This document shows, piece by piece, positions 46,857 to 58,340 of a stretch of DNA of 64,000 nucleotides; positions within the stretch are counted from its first letter, which is position 1, and each line of letters opens with the position of its first letter. The DNA comes from Rhynchosporium graminicola (lineage: Eukaryota > Ascomycota > Leotiomycetes > Helotiales > Ploettnerulaceae): assembly GCA_900074885.1 (NCBI GenBank), contig FJUW01000033.1, positions 883,041 through 947,040 of the forward strand. Direction: 5' to 3'. The notes below the pieces were generated by a model. That model saw only the letters and a program-made list of their open reading frames with translations. It did not search any database and was not told the origin of the DNA. The translations under genes and the position numbers were made by a program.

Positions 46857-48620
46857 ATGTCAAATAGACTCGCAAGTCAGGAAAGACGGCCATCGAACCC
46901 CGCATCGAATTCAAACAATGGGAGCAATGCAGGAGCACAGCCACGCATCAACCCTCCCAATTCAGATCGAGACGACGCAATTGCCGCAGCTGCTGCTAAA
47001 GAAACCACTTGGAAGACCGGGGACCAACTTGCGAACCTGCCAAAACCTACAACACCTTTGCGCCGAGCTTCCAGTGCTGGTCCCCCCTCAACACGTCGAT
47101 CCGCCAGACGAACTCCTGCAGGGCAAGCTAGGACGCCTGGAGCTGCGACAAGATTGATTAACTCAGCACGACGGCCAATAGCAGTTACACCTCATGGGAG
47201 AGCTGCGCAACGAGAATTGGATCTTCGAAGGGGTCTGACGCCAGGGAAGGACAGGAGGAAGAGTGGACTTCAGCAGAGAGAAACACCCAGAGATATCTTG
47301 CGACAGTTGAGTAGGATTCTCGCGCCAAAGACTCAACCCACAGTGCCAACCCCACAGGGTCAGAATGTCGCTACTTCAAGATGGCCGGGAGCGGACGAAG
47401 ATGATTTGGAGGACGGCAGGGCTCTTGACAGACCGCGGTTCTCTCTTCCGATGGGAGAACATGACGAAGACGACGAAGACGACAGTTTGTTGCTTCCACC
47501 ACGTTCAGCTGGCTTGGAGGACGAGAACTTCACTGCCCAATCCATCGAGATGCCTAGGCGAGCGATAAGCGAACTACCACCAGGACGACTTTCAAGGGGT
47601 AGCTTTGGAAGTATACGATTGAGTGACGCTTTTGCAAATCTCAATGATATGGGGATTAATGGGGGAGAATTGTACGATTCTAGCTATTTGGCAGAGAGGA
47701 CTTTTGGAGATTTGGACTTCCCGATGGGCGAAGCTGATGGTTTAGATGGGTAAGTCTATGTGTGATGGCAGGTATACAGGCGCTAATGATACCAGTGAAA
47801 ACACCGACACTCTGAGAGGCATTGATCTGGGCGGCGATCGACTTTCGCTGGCTTCTCGTCGAGGAAGTGACATTCGGCCGGCCGCCATATCCGCCGATGA
47901 TACAGAGACTACTTTCGCGTTTGACGTACCCGACAGAGAGGTTTCAGAGGGGCCAGTTTTCGATGTTCAGGATGACCCTCCAGAAGAAGAAGAAGAACTA
48001 GATGAGGACCCAGAAAGCGAAGTTGAATTAGAACAAGGGACTGGCTTCGGCGCTGAGGATGAAGAAGAAAGTATGCTAGCAGCCCCCGAAAAAGATATCA
48101 GCATGATCGATACGACAACACGAGACGCCGAAATTTCTAGCATAGCACAAGCGAAAGTGGTCAAAAAGAAGAAGATCAAGTTGTCAAAACATGGAATACA
48201 ATATCCGTCACTCCCAGTAGGAGTTGTAAAGAAATTAGCAACGACATTTGCACGGACATCAGGAAACAGTAAGGCCAAAATAAACAAGGAAACCTTGGAT
48301 GCTATCATGCAAGCCTCCGATTGGTTTTTCGAACAGGTCAGCGACTCCTTGGGAGTATTTGCAAATCATGCTGGCAGGAAAACCATTGACGAGAGTGACA
48401 TCCTTGCTCTCATGGCCCGGTAAGTCTTTCGATTTCTCAACAGCAGCCCAGATCTAATCAACATATATACAGGCAACGCCAAACCAGTGCAACCACAACG
48501 CCATTTTCTCTTGCACAAAGATATCTCCCTCGCGAGCTTCTCCAAGAACTGCGAATGGTTCCGCCTTCGAAACTGAAGAAGAGCAGGCAGCTGAATTCCG
48601 GGGACGAGGAAGATGAATAG
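46857..48620 (+). CDS. CENP-T, inner kinetochore histone-fold protein
   Basis: CCAN component (ortholog of S. cerevisiae Cnn1 and S. pombe Cnp20) that links centromeric chromatin to outer kinetochore complexes. Three exons: 46857-47749, 47796-48419 and 48473-48620, in phase, 554 residues. The N-terminal 430 residues are disordered, Arg/Pro/Ser/Thr-rich then acidic (EEEEELDEDPE), with the basic-Thr-Pro patches expected of Cdk sites (TPLRRAS, RTPAGQ, LTPGKD). The last 120 residues are the histone fold: IQYPSLPVGVVKKLATTFAR, TLDAIMQASDWFFEQVSDSL, RKTIDESDILALMARQRQ, then FSLAQRYLPRELLQELRMVP, the CENP-T C-terminal extension. An upstream in-frame ATG at 46839 would add six residues. Confidence 0.92.
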
Positions 48621-48640
48621 TGATGGGGTTTGTTGATGAA

Positions 48641-49774
48641 TTATGACCATTCTTTGTTTTGGCGTACACGGCGGGCGATATCCTGGGGGGGCTTCTTTAC
48701 CACCATCCACAGCATGACGGATGTTGCGGCAGCCAGGCAATACCTGGGGGAGAGTCAGATATGTGATGAGGAGTCCCAGGTGATTCTAAGTTGTATACGT
48801 ACCATGTAAAAATATACTGCGAATGATTATTCCTGAGATTGACTTCAGCAGGCCTCCCAATTGGAATACCCTTGGCTTCTCTATCCCAAGACCTCAATAA
48901 GTCGGATTCTGCTTCAGTTAGTGAAGCCTCCCCTCAGTGACAAGCTCCCAACATACCCATAGTCTCCTCTACCCAAACAGCCTGACTCCCCGTTAACTCA
49001 GCCATCTGCACAACATCCGGAAAATAGAACTCCCCCTTCTCCGGCCTGTTCTCCGGCGTAAACATATTCTTCTTCCACGGCTCCCTCAACAGACCCTCCA
49101 CTGTGACCACTCCACTCGGTAACCCATCCGGCCTCTTATCCTGCCTCTTCAACTTCTTCGAAATCCATCCCCGGTTCACCAGCACCGTAGCTCCCTTCCC
49201 TTTTCGCTCTAATGGCGTGATAACCAAGTATCCGTCTGTACCGTCGTGCATGCGAGGTCCTATCAACATCTCTTGATCATGTCTGAATATGCCCGTGGCG
49301 TATATCCTCCGGTAATCGAAATCATGTATAGCTGACGGATCTATCTGCTGCGGTAATGGTAATGGGTCGCGAACGAGTCGGTCTTCGAATTTGGCTATTA
49401 ATTTGGATTTCCAGTCCAGTCTTTGGACTTGCCATGTTCCCAGCGCAAATGCTGTGATAGGTATAAGAGCTGTTGAACATAGCACATTAGCATGGTTTTC
49501 AGGCGCGGGAGGGGTAATTAAGTAGCTGCGCACCGAGTATGATGAGGCCGGGACCGTGTCGCTTCCCTGACCGTACGAGATTCGGAGGATTGTCGACTAT
49601 GGACATGAAATCGGGGTTATCTGCTGGTTGGGCTTGTGCTCGCGGGGTGCTTGAGATATGTCGACATGCTGGACAGCTCTGGAATATGGTCGGCCGGAGA
49701 TTTCTTCTAATACCAGATGACGACAAGTTCAGGCTTCGAGCTTGCCGTAAAAGAGAACTTGAGTTCCTCATCAT
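48641..49774 (-). CDS. SHY1: SURF1 family cytochrome c oxidase assembly factor
   Basis: Mitochondrial inner-membrane factor that helps haem a insertion and Cox1 maturation. Four exons: 49774-49534, 49469-48957, 48908-48803 and 48743-48641, in phase, 320 residues. The presequence is basic and Ser-rich (MMRNSSSLLRQARSLNLSSS). First membrane helix: GLIILGALIPITAFALGTWQ across the first joint. Family motifs: WQVQRLDWKSKLI, DYRRIYATGIF, MLIGPR, VLVNRGWI and VEGLLREPWKKNMFTPEN. Second helix near the C-terminus (YCLAAATSVMLWMVVKK) ends in KKPPQD. Convergent with CENP-T, whose stop codon is only 20 bp away, so their 3' UTRs must overlap. Confidence 0.95.
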
Positions 49775-50009
49775 TGATGTTGGTTATGAAGTAAAGTTGG
49801 CGTTAGAACTGCGAATCGAGTTCGTCAATAATGTACAGTCTGGGTAAAGTTCGGGAGCAAACAACGCCGTCCCCGGCCCGCTCGATGCTTTGCCGAGCCA
49901 GCTTACAACTGACTATATAGTCCGTCGAATTCCTAGAGCTATCAACTTTGTCTCGACATATAATTACAACCTCCAACCTCGAATTTCTCATATTTTGTGT
50001 TCAGCCAAA
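49775..50009. promoter_or_regulatory. Divergent promoter SURF1 / UBX gene
   Basis: 235 bp between two outward start codons. No specific motif identified. Confidence 0.5.
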
Positions 50010-51786
50010 ATGTTTTACGAAGGAGATCTACAAAGTGGTATTGGCAAGGCATTGCAAGAATCGAAGCTGGTTGGATGTTTTGTTACTGGTATGTACCCTT
50101 TCATACTTCGTCCCAGCAATGTCACAATAAAATTGGACTGACATGTGTCTGTAGACAGTGGCGAAGAGTCTCAATTATGGGAGAATGAATTCTTGCAAGA
50201 AGAATCTGTGAGTCATTTAGTTATTGGATTTGGCGTTGAAGATCATGTTTGCTAATATCTGAGTAGTTGAAGGAGTCCTTAACTGAGCAAACTGTCCTCC
50301 TTCGTTTGGTGGCTGGCTCACAGGAAGCTGGATACCTCGCTGCTATCTACCCTCTGCCTAAGACGCCGACGTTTGTTCTCATCAAGTAAGTGTTACATGT
50401 CATACGTTTCATTCTGCAGTTCGTGATCTGGTCATGCATTCGTTCTTTCATCATTCGTATGTCTCGTTGTCCCCTTCTAGTATCTATGCATACTACAAGT
50501 ACCCTCCCGGCACCCTTTGTATTTCCTACCTTTGTCACTCTTTCCAAGAAAATTATATCTAACATGCTTTCAGGAGTGGTGAACTTAAAGAATATCTTAT
50601 ATCAGGTGTCTCCAAGGAAGACTTTTTAAGGCGTTTAGGAGCTGCTCTAGAATCACGTGGTCCTTCCTCGCAACCACCTCCATCCAACTCAACAACCACA
50701 CCATCCACCTCCTCCAATATACTCGCAAATATGGAAGTAAACACATCAGAGCTTGCATCATCATCCTCTTCTGCAGCTCAGAATGCCAGAATTCAACAAC
50801 AAACTGCCAATTTGACTGCCACCCTCGCTGAGCGCACTCGCCGTCTAGCAGCGCAAAAGCGCGACCTTGACGCAGCTGAGAAAGCCAAGAATGCAGCCGA
50901 CGCAAAGGCACGCAAGGAAGCTGCCGACGCCGGTAACCCAAAAGCAGTCTCCGAGCAAAAACACGCCAAGCAACAAGCGCAGCGGCAGAGAGAGGCTCGG
51001 GAGGAGAAGGCACGAATTTTGAAGCGTGTCGAAGACGACAAAGCTACGAGGCGCGAAAAGGAGGCCCAGCGGAAAGCTGACGCAAAGGCGAAATTGGAAG
51101 GGGAGAAGGAAATCGAGAAAGCCGTGAACGAGAGCAGTGCGAGTCCTTTGCCCGCTAGAGGTGGAGCCAATGCGAAGGAATGTGCTGTCCAGGTCAGACT
51201 CTTCGATGGCTCAACAATCCGCTCGCGATTCGCGTCCCAAGGAAGTCTTATGAAGGACGTCCGTCCTTGGGTTGACGAGAAGCAAGATGGTGACGTTCCA
51301 TACACGTTTAAGCAAGTCTTGAGCCCACTCCCCAACAAGAACATAGAGATGTCCGAAGAAGAGAAAAGTCTCGTGGCTCTCGGTCTAACACCGAGCGCGA
51401 CGTTGATCCTTATTCCCGTTTCTGGTTACACCTCCGCTTATGAAGCTGGTAACGGCGGTATCGTCTCTCGTGCTGCGTCAGGAGGCTATGCGTTGATCTC
51501 TTCGAGTGTCGGAATGGTGGCTGGTGCGCTAGGAAGTCTCCTCGGAGGGACAGCTGCTCCTGCGAATGTTCAGCCAGTATCTTCTGGTCCTCCTGTGCCC
51601 TCTGCGGCTATCAATGTACGAACTTTAAGAGATCAGAGACAGGAGTCTAAGAAGGATGATCAGCAGTTCTATAATGGGAACTCGGTAAGTTTCCTCTCAT
51701 TGCTAGTGAAAGCTTTTTGAGATGCTAATCTTGCACAGACGAATTTCAAGCCGAGGAGGGATGATGACGAAGGAAAGGATGACTGA
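50010..51786 (+). CDS. UBX-domain protein (p97/Cdc48 adaptor, UBXN4-like)
   Basis: Likely cofactor of Cdc48/p97 in ubiquitin-dependent protein handling. Five exons: 50010-50088, 50155-50207, 50267-50385, 50574-51684 and 51739-51786, in phase, 469 residues. Residues 1-115 form a UAS/thioredoxin-like module (FYEGDLQSGIGKALQESKLV, TVLLRLVAGSQEAGYLAAIY, PTFVLIKSGELKEYL). A long charged coiled coil of Lys/Arg/Glu/Ala follows (about 170-290). The UBX fold (about 300-385) has VQVRLFDGSTIRSRF, LMKDVRPWVDE, YTFKQVLSPLPNKN and ATLILIPV. An FPR-type loop is not evident; TIRSRF and SPLP occupy those positions. A small-residue hydrophobic stretch (YALISSSVGMVAGALGSLLG) after UBX may be a membrane hairpin, as in ER-bound UBXN4. 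The exact ortholog is uncertain. Confidence 0.85.
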
Positions 51787-52513
51787 GCGGCGAGCGTTGT
51801 GTAGCATTATCGATTATTGGGGTTCTTTCATGCCTGTAATTGCGTTTTTAATCTATTGAGCAGCGGCGTTTTGGATAAATCCGGATTTCCTGGGCGTATG
51901 TCTGCAATAGTGAGCATTTTCGTTCTTTCGTTAGTGTGGCCAACCAACAAGAAGAACCTTGAGGCGACAATTGCAAAAGGAACTTCGGTGTATGGCACTA
52001 CAGCACATCCTTTCTTAGCATTACAGAGATGTAAGATAGTTAGACCAAGCATCACGGGTCGCAAAGGGGAAAAAGGTGTGTAGACTTGGAATTGCACTAT
52101 TTCTTTGACATTTAATACAAGTTTTGCTCAGATTATATCATTCACTCGAGACAGAAGGTCGACTGAGCTTGTGGCCAACACCAACCCCAAACTCCAAATT
52201 GAAGAATTCCGCCAAAACTCCATCACTATGCATGCCGGCCACTTTTGGGAGACCAAATGCCGCGCCTATTCCCCCAGATGACTTCCTCCAGCGCAGTTCT
52301 ATACATGTCTAAGTCGAAAATGCCATTCATGAAATAAAAGCTGCCACCCTTCTACATATGCCATTCCTTAATTCTCCGGGTATCTCATTCAACGCCAGAA
52401 CAAAGAGCTCACAAAACATACAAAGAGTTTTTCTTTTCAGTGAGGGTTTCGCAAGAACTGCTGGGATAATATCCAGGACTTGAAAAAGGAAGTCCACTTT
52501 CAGCCTTTTCCCA
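51787..52513. other. Convergent spacer UBX / telobox gene
   Basis: 727 bp between stop codons. No gene, repeat or RNA recognised. Confidence 0.5.
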
Positions 52514-54714
52514 CTAGTCATACAAGCTCAATGGCCCATCCGCATTAAGCATTGTAAGATAGCTAGTCTGACTCGTGCCAAGCGGCTCATCATTACTCGA
52601 AAGAATACTATTAATATTCGTAAAACTCTGTCTTTCCTTCCCATCCATCCCGTGGGTACTTTCCCTGGCAATCTCGTTCGACCACTGATCGTCTGTCTGA
52701 AGCAAGCGATTAATATCCATATCACCAGTCATTCCTTGCGAGAGGTTCTGCGTGAAAGGAGGAAGGGAAGTGATGGTGGGGTTCCAGTCGAAGGGTGCGG
52801 GAAGGGAATAGGAGAGCGACTCGGAGGTTTCTCCAAGATGACCAAGATGATTCTCCGTGTAGGGGTTGTACGTTGGGTTGAAGTTGAATAGGGCACTTGG
52901 GCGGGTATCTTCGGCCTCTGGAGATATTATCTCTTGGATGCGGAGACCGTTGGTTTGATGGGATGTTGAAAGGGCTTGGTGGTCTTTCGGCCATGATCCA
53001 TCGGTTTTTTGGATGGTCATTACACGCAAATCGACATCTGGTAGTTGGTGGTAACTACTTGGTAGACCGTTCTTGCTGTGTATACTAACAGATTGAGTCG
53101 ACTCTCTCATCCAGGGCTCGCTAGGCTTAGTGGCCGATGCTTGGGACGATGGGAAGAGGTCCAGAGATAGCAAGTTTGGCAAGGCATCTTTGCTGCGAAA
53201 GTCATGAATCAGTTCCTTCGCCCAGGCTTGACTTTGTGAATACAGATCCGTAGTCAATGGGTAGTTGCTGGACAAACCTTCGACAGGACGTGGTTCTCCC
53301 GAGTTCAAGGTAGATGTCTGTAGCGATAGCGATTCCTGGCCTGGTATAACGAGATTCGATGATGATGGATGGACACTTAACAAAGCATCGTTATCATGTG
53401 GCTCATCTTTTTCCTTGTTCGACCGCAGGGGTGAGCTGCCCCTCTCCTTACTCATCATGATATTCCGATATCTATCTCGAAGATCTGTGGAAGTCCTGTC
53501 CTGCAGACTGAATTGTCGATCACTTCTCATTTTTGACCATTGATTACCATGGATTTCATGGGCTCTGAGTATCTCATGGTCTTCCTTCTCACTATATGGC
53601 TTCCTCTCACGACGGCTTGATTTCCTGAACGGGGTCTCGATACCAAGCTTAGCAAGATCTTCCTTGTCTTTTCGATGGCCTCGGAATTTGGGCGACTTGC
53701 TGGCAGCTCTCTCTTGAACAGGAGAAGTGGTTTGAACTTCCTTAAAGCAAGTCAGTACTTAATCATCTGACGCTCTGAGTCGGCAAGTTCGTGAATATCC
53801 TTGGGTTTATTTATGGTACTTACTAGGTCTTTAAGTAAGCCACTGGGGCAAACTGTCCGGAAACGATCTTTCATAGCAGCAGCAGTCCGACCTTCGAAAG
53901 AGTATTCTGGATCATTTACAATAGCCGTCCAATTTCCTACGCCATGCTTATGGGCACCCTGTATGAGCCATTCCGTTTCCTTCGCCTCCCACTTTCGCCT
54001 AGCCCCTGTGGAATTTCTTTTCTTCTTTGCTTGCTTAGGGGCTAGATTGTTCGTTTCGATGCTTTCCTCGACATCATCTACTTCGGGTTGACTTGAGGGT
54101 TCCCGTAAAAGTGTCTGAGGGACGGCAGTATTCAAACTATTCCTGCCATTGCTGTCACGAAAGGCACCGGACTCAATCCTCGGAAACTTATAGCTCGGAG
54201 GCTCCTTCGAGGATGGAATCTCATGAAGACCAATAATGATAGGAGGTACGATCTGTGTAGCAGTTTTGGGCTTCTTAGGTGGTTGAGGAAGCTGTATCAG
54301 GTCGTCTTTCACAGACTCTGGATTGGGTCTCTTCTTTGAAGAACCTCTAATTGTAGTATCCGTATCATTATCCAATATCTTGCGAAGAGACTGCGGTGAT
54401 GAGTCTCCCAGAGCTCGATTCGAATTTCCAGTCCCATAAGTTTGTTGCTTCCCGCTACTTTGGTATACACTTTGCTGAATGCTGGCCGAATTTGCCACGC
54501 CTTTTCCCTGACTTGAGAACTGCGAGCTCGTTGTAGCCTGGTCGTTGTGCTGAACAGTGTTGCTACGTCGAGTTGATACATCATGGCCCACTACATCTCG
54601 CAGCGGGGGAAGTTGTCCGATGGATGTAGGAAGCTCGAGTGCTGGCGGTTCGTAGGAGTAAAAATCATCCTGAAATCTGGCGAGCAGGGACGGCTCTATG
54701 GTATCGAAGCTCAT
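52514..54714 (-). CDS. Double Myb/telobox DNA-binding protein (Teb1-like)
   Basis: Nuclear DNA-binding protein with two telobox-type Myb repeats, the arrangement of S. pombe Teb1/Mug152, which binds TTAGGG-like repeats at telomeres and promoters. Two exons, 54714-53824 and 53740-52514, phase 0, 705 residues. First repeat (about 240-295): RRKWEAKETEWLIQGAHKHG, GNWTAIVND, then AAMKDRFRTVCP. Second repeat (about 345-400), completed by the second exon: RKPYSEKEDHEILRAHEIHG, NQWSKMRSDRQF, then TSTDLRDRYRNIM, the telobox helix. Both flanks are long and polar. The C-terminal 300 residues are Ser/Pro/Asn-rich and may be an activation region. Start at 54714 chosen (MSFDTIEPSLLARFQ); an in-frame ATG at 54885 lies upstream. 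Confidence 0.85.
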
Positions 54715-55084
54715 GATGAACGAGGCTGGCAGTGAGAGAGCAATGCATAGCGAAGAGCAGTGTTTGTGGAATCCCACAACTTCTTGAGATATTTGCCCAT
54801 TGGCCTGTTGACAATGAAAGCTGATCTTTCTAGTCAAGTCCCGCAATTGGTGAGCAGATTTCGTTTGTAGAGGCAGTGTGTACATCAGAGAGGAGGACTA
54901 AGAACCGGAATAAGAGCAACGTCGGATAATCTCCGGCCCGGCACTTTACAAGGCTGACATGACCTTCGATGAACTCTCGAACCTTATTGATTTCAATACA
55001 TCTATCAAGCTGTCTACAAAGTAGTATTCCCGGTTCGTTACTCTCAGTACTTCTCGAAGTTGGAAATTCGAAGCATTCGCCATC
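54715..55084. other. Divergent spacer telobox / DUF7704-like gene
   Basis: 370 bp between outward start codons. Presumed promoters; no motif singled out. Confidence 0.45.
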
Positions 55085-55884
55085 ATGACCTCAATCCTCC
55101 CACCGTTCCCTCGCTTCGTGATGACAGTCTTCGAGCCCCTCTCACTGTAAGTCCAGTGGACATATTGCCCATCTCTGAGAGATATTCTGAGATGTTCATA
55201 GGATTGCAGGATGCGTAGCTCCGTTTATATCAGCCACATACTTTGTTTCTGAGCAGATTCCGAACTCGCCAAGCATTCCTCTCACTGCAAATTCCACCAT
55301 GGTAGCATACCAGGAAGTTCCCCCCTATTATTCCCTGGCCCAAGGGACCTTCGGGAAAACACTTTTTGTAGTCATTCTCAAGAGAACATCTTGTCTTAAC
55401 TACTCTTGACTTGCATGCTCTGTACCTCGTACTGCAGAGACACCCGCACTAACTCCACCAAGACTAGGTAACATCTATCTACTACTGGCGATGGTCGGCA
55501 TTGCCGTACTCTACACAACCACAGAAGCAGCCGTAGTCCGAAACTACGTGATTGCACTCGGACTAGCTGACATTTCTCACGTGGGTATTACTTGCTATGT
55601 TATGCCTCATGAGCAACTTATCAATGTTGCGGGTTGGAATGCTATGACTTGGGGAAACATCGGGGCTACTGTAAGTCGGCCAGATTAGAGCTACCTATCC
55701 CCTCCTATAATCTCTTGTTCTCAAATTCTTCTATCACAAAACCACCTTGAATTGTCAACGCCGAACCAGATGACTAAATACGTCTTAGGTCTTCCTCTTT
55801 TCCGTTCGCATGGGATATCTCCTCGGACTATTTGGACCAGACCGTCAGCCAATTTTGCCCCTAAAGAAGTTGCATAAGAATTAG
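55085..55884 (+). CDS. DUF7704-like four-helix membrane protein; exon 2-3 junction unclear
   Basis: Small fungal integral-membrane protein of unknown function. Exon 1 (55085-55146) codes MTSILPPFPRFVMTVFEPLS. Exon 2 begins at 55202 (LIAGCVAPFISATYFVSEQI) and runs through TANSTMVAYQ. Exon 3 contains LGNIYLLLAMVGIAVLYTTT, NYVIALGLADISHVGITCYV and WNAMTWGNIGAT, ending at 55670. Exon 4 (55789-55884) codes VFLFSVRMGYLLGLFGPD and the tail. Exons 1-2 and 3-4 join cleanly. The expected join YQ-LGN has no usable donor: where GTAAGTT would be expected the DNA reads GGAAGTT. The only in-frame alternatives (donor at 55317 or 55378, acceptor at 55439) insert a foreign segment such as TPALTPPR. The gene may be decaying, mis-assembled or spliced unusually. 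Confidence 0.65.
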
Positions 55885-57156
55885 AGGATTATGCACTCGC
55901 CGAAGTAGATTGCGACTTTTATGTAGAAAAACATTGTGAAGAGTTTCTTGGTTATTGAGAGGAACGTCTTTTCATAACACCCCAGATGCAGAAGCAGTCA
56001 TCATGAGGTATTTCTTTGTATCTACTAGTCTTCTCGAGCTAATACCTAACTTTAACAAGGTCGATCTATGGAATCCGCGTACTAGCGCCATTGTGTCTAT
56101 CTGCTAATAAGCTTCCGTACCTTCCTGATTCCCCTAAGTCTTCTCTATACAGTGTGTTTCAAGTGATAGTCGGTTGTCACTATTTAGTGGCAGTGAAACG
56201 GAGCAAAACTTTCCGAATATTGACTTCGCTAATAATCCTCGGTAAAGGTTCCGGTCAAAGCGAGCTGCGTTGCTGTCAGAACATATTGAAAGGATGGGTG
56301 TGGTGCTCGGACGACTCCTCGAAAATGGGGGCCGGGTTTTGTGGTTCTGTTTTACCCCTTCTTATGACCCTTCCCTTCCTTACTGTGCACCGATAATATC
56401 CAGAAGCTTCTATAAGATCTGATTATTATGCATAGCAGATCCAGATGTTGAGATGAACAGGTTAACAACTTATTTCTCGGCTTTTACTCAACAACAAACA
56501 TAAGGTACACGTGCAGTATGCTTATCGTTATCGAGGCTGAAACATTGACATGATAAGCCACCTGCTCGCTGCGAGATAGACTTTACAGGGATCAGGATCA
56601 TTTCTTGGGGTTTTGTCTCAACCTTATTGTAGCTTCATGTGCACTCAGAAGTGCAGAGATATTCTGTATCTAGATGATCTGCCGAATAGATATCGGGAGC
56701 GTCTGTCCTTGGACAGATCTGCTCTGGCGCCTCGTCGTCTATAGAGGGGAGTCGTGATGTGAATGAATACACTGACCAGACTGACCAGAACTTTCCTCCT
56801 CTCCTGACACGTTCCTCAATCAATAAGCATTCTAAGCCAGCTTGTACCACAGTACGTTTCTACCTACCTAGACATGTACCTCTTACTCTAAATGAACTCG
56901 TGCCGTGCTTCTCCCCTCAAATCCGCCATTCGTTCTCCAAGCGCTTCTTGTCGGGCTTCATGTTCGAACGAGTGACTATAATCAGCCCAACCAGCTAATA
57001 CTCCTCTTGCGACATATTCGCGCTCTTTGCGCCTCTCAATTGCCTGCCTGTTACAGCTCCGTGAAGTCCTTGCAGAAATCACTTCCAAGTCTCTGCCTCT
57101 GGCAATCCACAGTTCCCATCTTCAAGTACTTACTCAATTGACGATTCGCCTTCTCA

Positions 57157-57182
57157 CCAACCCAACCCAACCCAACCCAATC
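57157..57182. repeat. (CCAAC)n microsatellite
   Basis: About five CCAAC units in tandem in the non-coding region upstream of the Rac gene. Confidence 0.75.
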
Positions 57183-57705
57183 CCCATTAAATCATCACCA
57201 AACGAGCGACCAAAGGAAATACAGCTACTGGATCGCCCTCCCTCCAGCATACAGGTAGGTACTTTTCTTTCCCAACAACCAGTCTGCGTTGAACATACCT
57301 GGGTAAGCGCCTGATGCAGCAGACCCAATCTCCATCTCAGTGCTCGGTCGAGTCGATCCATCCCATCCTATCCCATGCCCTCCCCTCCCCTCCATTCAGG
57401 GAGCTCCCAAGCTTCCTCGGGTGTTCCATAGATACTGGCGTTGCGATGTTGTTACAGATCTGCCTCAAGTGCATCTGCCCACCTTCAAAATGCCATTGCC
57501 GCTCCGAACATTTACGCTACAGTAACGCTACGATACGCTGGAGACTCGATTGGAAGTAGTTTTGACGGATGTGATTCGGCTGTTGCTGGTGCTGGTCTGG
57601 TGTTGGTGCTTGACTGACGGGGAGGGAGGGGAGCGGAGGGCGAGAGCCAGTGCCAGTGCCAGTGCTACAGTACGGCAGGGCAGGGTGCTCAGGCCTCTCA
57701 CTCAC

Positions 57706-57734
57706 CTGCAGGTGCAGGTGCAGGTGCAGGTGCA
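57706..57734. repeat. (GCAGGT)n tandem repeat with CAGGTG cores
   Basis: Four to five perfect 6-bp units. Each contains CAGGTG, an E-box-like core. A (GCCAGT)n run of three units lies just upstream at about 57645-57665. Non-coding. Confidence 0.75.
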
Positions 57735-58340
57735 CTCGCTCCCACCCACGCTTGACTTGCTTCCGGACCGGCTTCATACCTACCTCACGCCTCACGCCTC
57801 ACTCCTCACTCCTCTACTGACTTCAACACGTTCAAGATCCCTTTCTCTATACCTCTTCCTCGGATCTGCAACTCTTCCTTCTATCTATTTACTGTCTCAC
57901 CTTTCTGAGGTTCCTGACTGTTCACCTTTCGAACCCTTTTTTTTGCCAATCTACGAGAGTATACACAACCTGAAGTAATAAATCATCTCGAGGATTTTCA
58001 CCTTCGAACACAGCCGTCAGAAACTCCTCGAAGCTTTGATCTGCACGATACACTCCACAATCTCACTGCATTATACTTATACTTTACTGCACCGCGCTGC
58101 ACACCCGCAGACAACCCCGTTGGTCTGCATAGAAGGTGCGTCTATAACAGCCTCGCCTTGCCTCCCTCTTGAACCTATTCACCCACACGTTGCGGGAGGG
58201 ATAGCTTCCGTTGTGTCAAAAGATCTATCTGACCTATATGCAGTCGCAGTTCCCTCTATCAGCAAACAACCTCGAGATTCTCAACCTCACAAGTAAAGCC
58301 TGCGGCTACCATACCTCATCAAACTACCCAAATACTAAAC

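Larger units (their letters stand above)
55885..58340. other. Long upstream region of the Rac gene
   Basis: About 2.45 kb with no recognised gene. From about 56,760 it is C/T-rich on the plus strand with several short tandem repeats. The last 400 bp look like a long pyrimidine-rich 5' leader of the Rac gene. Confidence 0.45.
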
